Below, one piece after another: positions 22,852 through 34,644 of a stretch of 64,000 bases of DNA. Source of the DNA: Acephala macrosclerotiorum (lineage: Eukaryota; Ascomycota; Leotiomycetes; Helotiales; Mollisiaceae); NCBI GenBank assembly GCA_014904845.1, contig MU119453.1, positions 1 to 64,000 on the forward strand, written 5' to 3'. The position numbers and the translations under genes were made by a program. How positions within the stretch are numbered: position 1 is the first letter of the stretch; every line of letters starts with the position of its first letter. The notes beneath the pieces are model-generated. The model searched no databases. It was not told the DNA's origin and was given only the letters and a program-made list of their open reading frames with translations.

Positions 22852-24818
22852 TTAGAGGTCTCTGTCTTCAGTCTCTCCTTTTCCAACTGTAATATCCAGG
22901 TTCTGGATTTCTTTCGATTTCCCCTTATTCTCCTTGATGTCTTCTGCGATATTCTCCGCTGAAGCCTTCTCTCCTGGTATCCCTTCGATTTCCGTTCGTT
23001 CAAGGGTAATTATTACTTTCTCGTTCTCTGTGCGAGAGAAGAACACCCGTGATTCCCCTAACGTAACAGCGATTTGGAATGGCCTTTCTAGGGGCGTTCC
23101 TCGTTGTTCTTCACCAAAAGGGAGCAAGATAAATGCTGGGCCGAATATCAATCCCCCGACAACTTCCCAAGTGCCGACGGCTCTCCAAAAATCCAATAAA
23201 GTCACTCGGCGATAGGCATGCTCTGGGCCTTCCTTAGTAAACCCCATACTTGGCTTGTCTGCTCCCGGATCCTTCTTTCCACTAATAATCAATTCCGTCA
23301 TCTCTAAATAGCGCCAAGACGCGGACACCATGCCTTAAGGTTCTGCGCACTACTAAGCATAGCAGCGATACCGGAAGCTGTCGAAGCCAGCAGCGCGAGA
23401 GAACCTAATTGAGTACTTGTCGCGTCCGTCAACTGGCTTGTTGTCCAGGTCGAGAAGCCTGTCACTACTGAAATGCCAAGGAGAATCGAGGCATTAAAAA
23501 TGATTCGCTCCATAGCAACCTCGGTCGCCTTCTCGGCACTTTTGATCTCGACTTCTTGCAATTCTACCAAGCCTTTGGGGGCCTGGTCTACTCCACCCTC
23601 AGATGATAGTGCTAATAAAACATGCTCGCCATACCTGAGGAGTTTATTGTCTTGAAATGTTGCATAGTCTTTGGTGTGGCCTAAGCGATATGTCGGTACT
23701 AGACGAGTAGATCCGAAAATAAAGCTCTCGTAGACCGCCAATTGGCACCATGCCTTGTATTCCCAGGTCATGGATTTTATATCCATGGTTTTAACTTCAT
23801 CCACCATCTTAACTGCAAAATTCGCGTTGCTTAGCAATGTCCAGCAACCGTTCAACCCCAAGTTGGTATACGTCCGACAAAAGCACACCCATGTGTAAAC
23901 AAAATGAAGCATAAAAGCCAAAGCGTAAACTAGAATCAACACTAGTCGGGGATACCTGTCTGGGTTCCCAGCGCCAGCAGCGAACCCGTTGTATATTGCA
24001 GTGCCGACAACCATAATAAACACAAGCCACAGACTCATCCATTCCCAAATAGCGAGCAGAACTAAATTCTTGACTGTGACGGACTTATTTCTCAGCCATA
24101 AAAGTCTGGTCGGAGGGTCCCCCGGTGCCTGATTCTGGAGATTGCAATGCTTAACGCATTTGGCTAGGAAAGTTTGCGAGGGTGAATGCACCACAGACTT
24201 ATTGAATATATATCTGATACTACTCCGGAGCGCAGAACGGGGTCTATTGTACTCGGGGCCAATCATTAGCTCGTCAATGTTGGCAATGTCCAATAAGGCA
24301 TCTTCCTTTTGGACATCATTCCAGCCAATGTATAGTAGTCGGTCAGCTTCCTGGCTTTCGTTCTTAGGTGAGTTGAGCCAGGGGAAGTTCCACGGCAAAG
24401 GAAAAGGAAGTTTCTTTTCGTTTTGCTCCCACTCCTCAACGTCAGCCACAGCGGCCAACGGCCAAACCTCTTCTAAAAGAGCTTGAGTGTTTGATTGTAT
24501 GACTGCTGAAGGTAATTTGCAATAATTTCCTAAAGGCGTTGCATGCCTAATCACGAGGTAATAAGTTCCAGCCATTAAGAAAAGAGCAGTAGCTGTGAGT
24601 CCGGTATTAACCCCCCTAATATACGCCGGATATCGAGGTGTTGCATTTGACCCAGACGTGCTGTTCACAACGGAAGTGACGGTGATAGTATTATCGTCCC
24701 CGAGTGAGTGACCCCAGCCGTCCGCAATGGCGGCGAGGCCAGAGATTGGCATCGACATGATTGACCTGGCATAGATAGCCAAGATGACTTCTAGCCATGG
24801 TATCAAATAGCAATACAT
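22852..24818 (-). pseudogene. Polytopic fungal membrane protein gene with one frameshift
   Basis: The main frame 24818-23304 (504 aa) has transmembrane helices near residues 75-90 (TALFLMAGTYYLVI), 260-280 (WMSLWLVFIMVVGTAIY), 300-320 (LVLILVYALAFMLHFVYTW) and two near the C-terminus. It then ends at TAG. A second frame, 23331-22852, overlaps that end by 28 bp and continues with SWRYLEMTELIISGK, YRRVTLLDFWRAVGTWEVVGGLIFGPAFILLP and a charged tail. The joint reading resembles a large uncharacterised fungal membrane family, so a one-base frameshift near 23320 is the simplest explanation. Two overlapping genes or an indel error are alternatives. Function is unknown. Confidence 0.55.
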
Positions 24819-26289
24819 CGTGCCTTTCTAGTCAGAGCGAGTTGAGCAGGCCGGTTGGTAAAGATCAGATGACCATTAGGTGTCCGGTTGAGCGGCGTGG
24901 CACAGCTTTCTATCTGCGGTCCTAGTTAGCACTTGTATGGTAGAGGGTCATTGAAAGACTCCTTGAAGCAAAATGGATTGTACATACTCTGGCTTGATGT
25001 GAAAGGAGACTTAGTGATGCGCCAGACGACAAGATTCGGATGTAAGAAATAGAGAGAAAACACTTGTCGCGAACAACTACCCTATCTTGAAGCGGGGTAC
25101 GAAGCCGGTGGCTTTTCTCCTGTTTAGTAATGACAATTATTGGCAAATAATATTCTTGCGCGATACATGACCGATATATTGCGATTGGTCGTAGGCGCGG
25201 TGGCTTAGCGCGCAGCCTCCCTTCCACCACCACGACTTGCATCCAGGTTTTTAGGATATGCGAGAAAAAGAAAGTTATATCTAATGAAAGTAATAGGAAG
25301 GCATCTAAACTAGCTCGGTTGCTTTTATATGTATTAAGAATCTATAAAAAGCTACGGAGGGGAAAATGTTTTGATTAGCTCCGTCGTGCCTGTTTAGGGT
25401 CCGTAGGGTTACACAAGCCGCCCCCGGTCCAATGGCGATAGTTACTTCATAGGAGAGAAGCAAATATTAACTCAAAGTGGCATATATGCCACGCAAAGGC
25501 TTATCTGCTCCACACCTAGGCCGAGAGCACATGGCACATGTTTCTCAATGAGAAGACGCGGCACCAATAAAGCACTGTACTTCCGCACATGCTAGATTGA
25601 TAAACTGCATGTCAATTCTGCAGAAAAGATAGGAGAAAAGATAAGGAACCTTGCGCAAAACAGGACGCTTAGACGATAGTTTGAGTTGCCTGCAGCAACG
25701 AGGCTGAACTTGGTCTTACAAATCAGTTCACAATAGCAGGGCCTACCTAAGGCGTGGGCTTGAATTGTGTCAACATCTGACCAATTCTGTGGGTAATATT
25801 ATGGAGTGCCTATGTTATTTATCAGATGAATCACATTGGAGTTCTATCGTCGCAATCTTTACACACCTGCCCCAGTTACTTCACACACAACCACCTTACT
25901 ATTACAAACTCACAATCATCACTTCACCTCTTTCCCACCATGGATCCCAACGAGGCTTGAAAGCAATTCAACAATGCGATTATAAGCTTTGGGTCTGCCG
26001 GGATCGGATAGATAGTTGACACCGCCAATTCCTCTAAACGGAAGCATGAACAAAACCAGAGGGAGAAGGAGGCGAAAGAGAGGGAGGCCCGAGAGAAGGA
26101 AGCTGTTCGTGGCCCTTTAACACTCCGAACTTATCATAATGTGAAATGCTGACGGCTATCAATAACAGAAGGACGGCAGAAGTTCCTAAATATCAACGAC
26201 TTAAAATGCCTCTTTGCTACTTTCAAAGCTCAAGGCAATTTTGTTTCATATATCGAACCAATTATTACCGCCCTAGTTCGCGGATTAAA
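24819..26289. other. Gene-poor stretch
   Basis: About 1.5 kb with no recognisable gene. A frame at 26040-26120 is rich in Lys/Glu/Arg codons (KEAKEREAREKEAV), which may be a coiled-coil relic, but it lacks a start and extends nowhere. Confidence 0.35.
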
Positions 26290-26525
26290 AACGGCCCGAG
26301 TTTGTAAAAATTTTATATATTAATTTTTTTTTATTTAAATTTTTTTTATATAAATAAATAAAATAATATTAATTATTTATAAGTTAATAATCGAATATTA
26401 TTTTATATTTAAATTTTTTTTAATTATAATTTGATTTAATTTTAATTTTATTTGATCAAAATTTCGTTGAAATGTATAATTTTAAAATTAAAAATATATT
26501 TAATTTTAATTTCCTATACGTGATT
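26290..26525. repeat. AT-rich island, RIP-like
   Basis: About 235 bp of nearly pure A/T with TTTTTTTATTT strings, ending abruptly at a GC-normal boundary near 26520. It lies just upstream of the P450 pseudogene and is the third such patch in the window. Confidence 0.55.
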
Positions 26526-26887
26526 CGTGCGTGAGCCTGGTACAGAGCTATTTCGTTATTAGCCGACGTCAGATTTCAGATGGGTACAGAGGTCTACTAA
26601 GCCAATCATATGAACCTCCTCGTAATCAGCGATTGCACCTGCCTATTATATCTGCACCGAACTCTCTTAGTATATCTCCAATGAGCAAAGAATATACCCC
26701 AGACTCTTGGCCAATAAAACTTTCCTCCTGATTATAGTCCTCAAGCGAGTATAAGGAGAGGACGACGAGAATCGATCATACTAAGGATGTTCCAAATCCC
26801 GATTTTGCCAATTCTTAAATGAAGCTCAGTATGATTTCCACAATCCATGCGTAAGATCTTACATTCTGACAGGTCTAGATTCCTTTC

Positions 26888-28501
26888 TTTGGTATTATTA
26901 CAATCACCTACAATCTATTCTTCCACCAACTGCGCCATTATATTGGACCAGTTCTGGTACGAGCATCGCAGTGGACTTGGGCCTATTATAGCTTTAAGGC
27001 TTACGTCGCTCGAGCTCATAATAAGTATGACGACGTTGTAAGAATTGCTCTAGATGAACTTTCATACGTTTCAACTCAAACTGTAAGTCTTCACCCCGTC
27101 GCATACGGGACAAAATGCTAACCTCCCCATTCACAGTGGACAGGTAGGTTGCTCCTTTCAAAACTATTGGGTGAACTAAAAGTTGTCAGATATCTATGGA
27201 CACAAGAATGCCAACGGGCAAGGAAACTTGCCCAGAGAAAATCTTGGAAGAGTATCGCCGACGGGATCGACTAGACTTGTATCCTCGGTGACCTAGCCTT
27301 CGGAGAATCTTTCCAAGGCTTGAGCTCCGATACTCTCCATGTGCGTCCCCCTACTTTTAGATGCTATTTCGCTAATGTCCTCTTTCCTAGTCATGGATCA
27401 CGACTGCTTCAAAGGGCGTCAGAGCGAATGTATACACTTCAATCGCCCAATACTTCCCATGACCACTGAACAAGCTTGTTCTGCGCTTGGCCCCACAGAA
27501 TCTCTTCAAGGCCCGCAAAGAACAGTTTATGTTTGGATATGTGAAGGCGAGGGAGCGTCTAATGCGGGGTATCACTGATCGCCCGGATTTTATGAGCTAT
27601 ATCCTAAAACACAATGATGACAAAGGGTACAGTATACTTACTTGTCATATGTCTCAGCACCAGCTTACCTTCTTAGAATGGCCCAAGGGGAGATTGAGAT
27701 GAACGCCGTTCTTCTTATCGGAGCAGGAAGCGAAACGAGTACTTCCCTACCATGCTATCGCATTTCACACACTCCAACTGATAAACACCAGCCGCGACCT
27801 TCCTATCCGGCATAACCTACCACCTCCTCCTCAATCCCCACATTCTCATAAAACTCACCACCCTAATCCGCACCACCTTCCCCACCTCATCCTCAATTAC
27901 CATTCGATCCGCCTCGACCCTCCCCTACCTACCCGCTTGCATCGAAGAAGGACTTCGTCTCTACCCTCCCCTCCCTGCCGGTATGCCCCACCACACAAAT
28001 CCAGGCGGTAACGCCATCTGCGGGGAATTCGTTCCTGGAAATACGGTTGTTTCTGTGCATCACTGGCCTGCGAATATTTCGGAGAGAAACTTTAAAGATG
28101 CGAAAAAATTTGTTCCTGAGAGGTGGTTGAGGGATGAGGAGAGGCCGAAACGGTATGCGGATGATAAGAGGGGGGCTTGTCAGGCATTTAGTATGGGGCC
28201 AAGGAATTGTTTGGGGAGGAAGTGAGTATTACTGAATGCATGATGCAGGTTCAGAACACTGGAAGCTGATATTTTGGGAAAAGTCTTGCGTATGCAGAGA
28301 TGCGTCTTATCTTGGCGAAGATGTTGTGGAATTTTGATTTGGAGCTACAGGATGATATCTTGGATTGGTCAAATCAGAAGGTAAAACGCGTTGAATGCGA
28401 TTATGAAGCAATAGTTTGCTGATAAATGAATGATATAGGTGTGGTTGCTCTGGGAGAAAGGACCGTTGCATGTCAAGCTCATTCCTCGAAACTTTGCATG
28501 A
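26888..28501 (+). pseudogene. Cytochrome P450 pseudogene (microsomal fungal type)
   Basis: Pieces follow a fungal P450 from near the membrane anchor to the end: ITYNLFFHQLRHYIGP, YDDVVRIALDELSYVS, DIYGHKNANG, GDLAFGESFQGL, the I-helix GAGSET, the ExxR motif in EEGLRLYPPLP, PERW, the heme loop FSMGPRNCLGRK and a final PLHVKLIPRNFA. Introns with good signals remain, including a 7-nt micro-exon (27137-27143). The gene is dead. About 80 residues, including the C-helix WxxxR region, are missing between DIYGHK and DLAFGESF, where a TAG also lies (27269-27271). A TGA interrupts QYFP*PLNK near 27460. The heme Cys and ExxR are still intact, so decay is recent. The subfamily resembles fungal CYP types that oxidise secondary metabolites or aromatics; the substrate is unknown. 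Confidence 0.85.
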
Positions 28502-28813
28502 TGACAAGATAAGCTGGCTCTCGTATAGTATCTTGCACAGGACAAGGAGACATCTGAAAACGCGCTCCTGGATTTGCTAGGCAGCAGGATGAGAGGTTGG
28601 TGGGAGGAGGGCTTTGCTTGGAAGAATCGTGTAGGCATTCAAGCAACGTCCACACTTCTGCTGAAAATTGAGAACGAATACATACATAGGTTGAGCTATG
28701 AACTACTGGTGTTTAATTTCCGGGTTATACAGCGTAAGTGTCAGCATGTTCAGAATTCGGAATCCTCCAAAGTGAGGCACGCTCTGCTTGACTCTTGCGC
28801 TTCATCCTCATGC
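28502..28813. other. Convergent 3' region
   Basis: Short gap between the P450 pseudogene end and the dienelactone hydrolase stop, which face each other. Nothing else is seen; it presumably holds the hydrolase 3' UTR. Confidence 0.35.
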
Positions 28814-30066
28814 TCAGCAGACATCTTCGATCTCCTGCTTCACTCCATCATGAGATCCGAGATCAAGCTTCAATGTTCTTCCAAATAGCTCAAGCAGGAT
28901 TTCAAAGCAGATCTTCGAGATTGCGGGGTCGTAGCGGCCTTTCGAAAGCTCGTCTCGAATGAAAGCGTCTACACCAGCAAGTCATTACCCCATCACCAAC
29001 CGCAAAGCTGGAACGATCACTCACGTTGTGCCCAAGCCGGCTCATACCAGGAAAATACCAACCCCTTATCTCTCAAAGTCTTCCTAATCAAGTCCCGTCC
29101 CTCAGGTGGGACATGGTTGTCCAAAGTTCCATGGATCATAGCCAACTCCGCCTTGATCTCTCCGCAGCGTGCCAAGCTATCGTCCTTCTTGCCGAGACCC
29201 AGAGTTGCGCTGTGAAGATCGGTAGCGAAGTACGTCACGGCAGCAGAGACACGAGGATCGAGTGCACATCTGAAAGCAAGATGTCCGCCAAGACACATGC
29301 CTGTTGCACCGATGCGGCCATTGCAGGTCTTGAGAGCGAGGAGTGCGTCTATTGAGAGGGTGGCATCTTCATCATAGCCTGCGAGAGTCTAAGATGTTCA
29401 ATCAGAGATGTCTGAAAGACGAGATTACGGAAGCGCTGTACCTTCTTGATCTTCCACTCGTTTCCTGCATCGGTACCAGGTCCATCATAGGCTAGAGGTT
29501 CTGGACCTGTGAACTCATGATACGATGACGGTGCTGCAACAATATATCCTTGTCCAGCAATTTGTCGAGCAAATCTGGCAACAGGCCCAGTCACTAAGTA
29601 TGGCGTATCAGCTGGAGTGAACTGCTCAACGTACGTGATCGAAGTGAAAACAGAAAGGGACCTCGAAGCCCTCGCATGACGACTTCGATAGTCGTCAGAC
29701 TTGATTGAAGCATCGGACTGTCTTTTGCATGATACGAGTAGAAGCTGTGCTCCTCTGTCAAGAGCCGACCAGATCCAGAAAGCGGGATGGTGATGAACGG
29801 TTCGTGGATACTATGACCTACCTTGATAGATCTCGCTGAACAAGACTATACCCGGAAATCGTCTATAAACATTTCAGTGCCGTAAGTTGGACTGGTAGCT
29901 CAACCTACGCGTTAGGGTAGTTGGGAATTGTGGGATGGAAGAGAAAAATTCCTATTGCCATGAATTAGTTCATTTCTGATGAATCTTGGGAACTTATAAT
30001 ACTCATGGAACCAGCCTTCCCGTTAGCCTTGGTAGCAACATCTAGGTGAGTTTCCTTGATCAGCAT
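28814..30066 (-). CDS. Dienelactone hydrolase family protein
   Basis: Six exons on the minus strand (30066-30003, 29951-29909, 29862-29822, 29593-29442, 29388-29025, 28968-28814) give 272 aa, with phases agreeing at every junction. The protein starts MLIKETHLDV and runs through IFLFHPTIPNYPNA, FPGIVLFSEIYQ and TGPVARFARQIAGQGYIVAAPSSYHEF. The DLH triad is visible: nucleophile Cys in GMCLGGH, Asp in HGTLDNHVP and His in WAQHAF. The alpha/beta-hydrolase family includes enzymes that open dienelactones in chloroaromatic breakdown; most fungal members have unknown esterase roles. Cytosolic: no signal peptide. It is divergent from a membrane-protein gene, with about 800 bp between starts. Confidence 0.92.
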
Positions 30067-30862
30067 CTTGAAGGCTTATTGTTGTTGTTGATTGTGTCGA
30101 TGCTGCGATGGTGATGGTGGGGTTTGGAGGGGCAGCTTATTAAGGAGGTGCTAGTTCGGATAGGGAATAGCGCGTCCTGCTTCAATATCTTCATTTTCCG
30201 ACCCCAAGTCTTGAGCATCACAATCCCGGTGTCGATGAAAACTAGCAATTTCAAGCACCAATCACGATGCTCCTCTCGTGCTCAGATACGCTCGCCCCAG
30301 GTACCCTCCGCCTTCGGTGAGCCGATGCGAAGATGAGTGTCCGACTCGAGCTCAGCGTGCGAGGGAGATCTTGAACTCCATCCCAAGGATGGAGTTCTGT
30401 ATATAAGAAATGGCCCCGGCCCGAAGTGGAAACTCGTATTAAAAGCTTGTCTCGTGGACATTGCGATAACACATTTCCTTGTGGCTTACCTGGTCAGGAT
30501 GTATGGCTGTCGTGTCAGCCCTACCGAATTCGTCCAACTTTCTGGCCCCCACCACCTTTATTGACAACTCGACACCCACCCATGTCTGTATCTTTTGGGC
30601 CATATCCCATATTTCCACCCCAGTCGGGTACACCTCGTCCTGGCTAGGGGCGGCGCTGTGCTTCCAGAAAGCGTTAGAAATTAGTATCTAGCTGCACACT
30701 CAGAGCAAAACACCTCAAGGAGGGCGTAAAGTGGCGCTACTATGAGATTCAAAAGAGCGGCCCTCGCGCATCCTGTTTTCTGATATTTCTTGCTTCTCGT
30801 TCTGCTTTTCAGTGTCGCGTTTTGTCCTTGTGTTCTTTTCTGTCACGATATCTTTTGCAGGT
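30067..30862. other. Divergent intergenic region
   Basis: Shared upstream region of the hydrolase (minus) and the membrane protein (plus). Overlapping frames of 60-75 aa have no motifs. The true 5' end of the membrane-protein gene may lie here, since its first called Met has no signal peptide. Confidence 0.35.
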
Positions 30863-33134
30863 ATGGCGTCGTCAATCCCGGTCAACTCCACGGTCCTGTA
30901 TCTCAACGACCTCAGAAATGGGTCTTTATTCTCCCAGATCCAAAATAACCTCTCCTCGAACGCGGCGGTGTACTCTGGAAATACTGCAGATCAAGGCCTT
31001 AGCCTGACAATTCTGGCAAACAATGTAGCCTCCATTGTCTTCAATGCCAGCGGCTTCATGGTCCCAAATGATACTGGCTACGATGTCGATACGCTGGCAG
31101 GTACATTCGCGCTTGCAGAAACCCTCTTCGACCCCAACGCCAGTAGAGTCCCAGTCACTTGCGTATATCCGATTAGTGGACAATATGACACTCTGAGCAG
31201 AGTGTTGTTTTATGTGTTGATAATATTTTCGCTTGTGTTCAGACGGCATATTTGGATATCTGTTGCGGCTCTGGGAACGGCTAGTAAGTATCAGACACTC
31301 TATCTATGACAAATTCGGTTATCTTATGTGCATTTGTTTGCACTGCCGAACGTCATAGTCCAAAGCACCACTAACATCATCGAAGTGACCTATGCAGCCG
31401 TCTCTGCCGTCCATCTGTTCGCCCTCACTTCACGATTTGGTTTCAAAGCAGATGCAGTGAGCAATACAGTATCTGCCCAACCGTTCGCCGACATTGATTT
31501 CGTGGGCATACTTCCGAATCTCACCGCCTCCGCAATTATGCTAACACCAATCCTGTTATGGTCTACAACGGTTCGAAAGAACGATGCGCAATCGATTGTC
31601 GTATGGTGGGGCATCCTTATATTTTCTGCCCTAGTATGCCTCCTATGGAACTGGAATAGATTCAATCTGGACTCATTGGAATCATTTGCTATCTGCACCA
31701 AAGACTGCATACCAGAGTCCGACCTCGAATCCCTCACTTTGCCTTTTGCAGTGTACCAAAGCTGTAATTGCATCGACTTCTGCGGTTAGTCGACTTCCCC
31801 TGAGCTACATTCCCTCTTCTGGCAGTTTCACGAGTTCTACTCGCTGCAACACTAGAATCAGGCATTCGACCCCCGAATAGCTCCCGGTATGTTTGAAAGA
31901 AGTATGCTGACTCGAGGATGTCGGGTACACAGGAACCTTGAGTCCAACAGCGCCAATGCGAAAAGGGGCAAACATGGCGCCATGGTTCGCTGCCTTGAAA
32001 AGCCAAAAGATTGTCAATACACCTGGTTATCAAACCCTCTTCGATATCAACATTGTCGCTCTGGCTTTCATCGCACTCTACGGCATGATGGGTCTGATCG
32101 TTAGTCGATGGAGCCCAGACGAAGTTCGCAACGGCATCTTTCGGTTCTGCAACGCCGATTTGCGGCTCTGGGTCAAGGTTCTCTTCGAAGGAGATCGCGA
32201 GGCTCACTGGCTGGCCTATTTCAATGTTACAAAGAAGAAGGATGAGATTCTTCCGTTCCGGGAAAAGTCTCTCTGGAAGAAGTGCAAATATATCTGGGCA
32301 AAGACGATAGCTACGTGCTTCTCTTTGACCGCAGGCGCGACAGCAATTATCTGCCCAGCAGTCTTCGTGTCTAGTGTTGTTGCGAACGAGATCTTGCTAC
32401 AATCGTATCCTGTCAGCGAGCACAGTGATGCAGTGGGTGCTTGGGGAACCTGGGTTGGTGCAGCTCTTGTGCTAATCGCAGCGGTAATCAATAAGTACGC
32501 CGGGTCGTGGATGCGAACCTTCAAGGTTGTCGTAACTAAGATGTACCATTTCGTCATGTATTCCAAAGCCGACAGGGAGAGACTGTTTCCGAAGAAGAAG
32601 GGCGAGGGTGTTGGATCAAGATTTGCAAAATTTGGGAAAGTCATTGTCAGTCCTCCTGTGCACGCAGCGTTCAGCGTGTACCGTGGTTCCTGGACCTTGA
32701 AGACTACGATCCTTTTCTTCCTCAAATGGTGGAAGAACACGGAAATGGAGTCTCAGAAGCGTGGCGATAAGATCAAAAAGGAATGGGAAAAAGCTTTGCC
32801 GGACAAGCCAAAATGCCAATGCTACATCTGCAAGCATGACGAGGAACGATTGCAGGAGAAAGAAAAGGAGACACAGGCGCAGGACTATGATGCGACTCAT
32901 GCAAGTTCTGGCTATAACTTACTCCCTCAGAATGCTCCTGCGCCTCTTTCGACGAGTTCTACTTCATCGCTACCGTTGAAGACTATGCCAATTAACGTCG
33001 ACGAGACGACTTCGTCCAATAGCCCAGTGAATGGGATTGGTAGCCAAGAACGACCTCCGTCGCCGCCAGACGTCCCGCTGCCGACCCCTCGATCCACATT
33101 TGCCAGGCAGAACACCGGCGAGAACTTAGTTTAA
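30863..33134 (+). CDS. Large polytopic membrane protein, fungal-specific, unknown role
   Basis: Exons 30863-31283, 31359-31784 and 31933-33134 give 682 aa with matching phases. An Asn-rich N-terminal ectodomain has N-x-T/S sequons such as NSTVLYLN, NASGF and NDTGY. At least five hydrophobic helices follow (LSRVLFYVLIIFSLVF, AIMLTPILLW, VVWWGILIFSALVCLLW, IVALAFIALYGMMGLIV, GTWVGAALVLIAAVI), then a basic/acidic cytoplasmic tail of about 170 aa with a CQCYICKHDEE cluster. The frame stays open 51 bases upstream of the called ATG, with GTG codons only, and a short extra exon with a signal peptide may be missing. I do not recognise a characterised family. The arrangement suggests a plasma-membrane or endomembrane protein of sensor or channel type, but that is only inference. 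Confidence 0.7.
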
Positions 33135-33659
33135 TGTCCTGGCCCTCTTCGTACAAAGACGTTTCCGCGCGGGTAGTCGATCATTCTTTTCGAGCGCTCG
33201 AAAGAGACGATTCATGTATCGTATTTCCATTGCAAGTTTGATTTTTCACTATTTGAAGCACTGTTGCTATAGTGGATTTGGACTTAATGGATTAGAAGTT
33301 ATGATACCCTTTAATTAAATAGACCTCTATGCACTTATTAAATTTTAATCTCTATTCGTGCTAAAAGTACCTCCGTCGTTTAAAGTGAGGCAAAGACCTA
33401 GCTAGCAGAGACCACTCCTGCACTGCTGGGAAGTGGCCCGTGCGAGAGCCGGAACAATGAGAATGGAGGAACACGATTGGTTGGGCATACCGCCGCAACT
33501 TCAATGACGGCTGACACCTGAATAAACCACTCCAAATCCTCTCTCCCTAAGACGATACATTTTGGATCTCGGCAGGTTCTATGGGATTGCGTTGGTACCG
33601 CTCTTTCAGAAAGCGAAACTTGCCATTGCATGGCTTACCTGGGACACTTTCCTGGGGAG
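33135..33659. other. Intergenic, no supported gene
   Basis: After the membrane-protein stop. It has a short AT-rich stretch at 33290-33360 and a 77-aa minus-strand frame without motifs. Nothing else is seen. Confidence 0.35.
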
Positions 33660-34027
33660 TCTGAGACATTGAGCTCAGTAAGCGTTTTCTAGCATCCAGC
33701 GATCGTGGCTTTCGATCGGAGCCTTACCTATGGTACGATCGCTGGTACAGGGTGGTAGAGCACTATACTCAGCTGAATCTTACTCGACAGTCAAACATTT
33801 TCCCCGCCCTCGCATGTCTTGCTTCAGCTTTCAGGTGGCAAATCAATGAAGAACACATGGCGGGGTTATTCATGGGTGACCTTCATTCTGGTCTTCTATG
33901 GGAGGTCAACTACGCTTTCGGGCCAAGGCGTGGAGAAAGATTGTTTCCATATCGTGCTCCAACTTCGAGCTGGGCATCCGCCATTAGCTACATATGGGTA
34001 AACTGCAAGCCTTATATTTTCCCTTAG
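33660..34027 (+). pseudogene. HET-domain protein, C-terminal relic
   Basis: The segment WYRVVEHYTQLNLTRQSN, IFPALACLASAF, HMAGLFMGDLHSGLLWEV and YRAPTSSWAS follows the region just after the HET domain in heterokaryon-incompatibility-type proteins: W-x-x-V-x-x-Y-S-x-R-x-L-T, then LPALSGLA, YLAGLW, LLW and YRAPSWSWAS. No HET core is found upstream, and stop codons lie on both sides, including a TGA at about 33660. It is a truncated remnant. HET proteins trigger cell death after fusion of unlike hyphae; this piece has no expected activity. Confidence 0.65.
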
Positions 34028-34644
34028 CTTTAGGATGGACCTTTGAAGCGACTGGAAGTTGGGACATTGGTCGAATAGATCGGAGGGCACCTGTTCAACA
34101 AATTAAATGACTGGTCGTTTTTTATCTGATGATCTCGGCACTTGCCTATCTCATCTCGAGTCTTGCGATGAGTGCGGAATCATCCCATGTGTTCTTACTA
34201 GGAGCTTGAAATAAACGAATGATGTTTCTGACTAGCAGAAACTCCCTTTAATTTTGGTAATATCGATAACTTCACGATACTGATATCAAAATATCAAATC
34301 AGGTAACGACTCATACTCTCCCATATCGTGGGCCCACAAGTGGACGGAAATCTCCCACTCGGGAAAGCGTCTGCATTAGACTCGGGCGGGTTACTGCACC
34401 CTTAATGCCCCTATCATGGCGGGGCAGACGAATCCGTATTCAAATCCCCCGCACTCAGACGGCGATATTCCGCCTTGGCCTCTACCAATGCGACGACGAC
34501 AACATAGATAGACAACGCATATCCCAACTTTGAGAGATCTCACTCAATTAAACTTCTCCTCAAATATCAATATTCAATTGCAAAAAACGAAACAAAATCG
34601 AATGCCCTAATTCTGAGCAGCCTCGACCAAAATATTCCTCAAAA
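34028..34644. other. Intergenic, nitrilase promoter
   Basis: No frame of note. It holds the upstream region of the nitrilase gene. A tattcaaatccccc string near 34437 looked at first like a tRNA T-loop but has no matching acceptor stem. Confidence 0.35.

Noticed and set aside
25150..25260. Possible tRNA (GCGGTGGCTTAGCGCGCAG...)
   Set aside because: The D-arm-like string has no matching T-loop GGTTCNANNCC and no acceptor stem pairing, so no cloverleaf forms.
29026..29355. 109-aa plus frame over the dienelactone hydrolase
   Set aside because: It lies entirely antisense to the catalytic exon and has no start context or motif.
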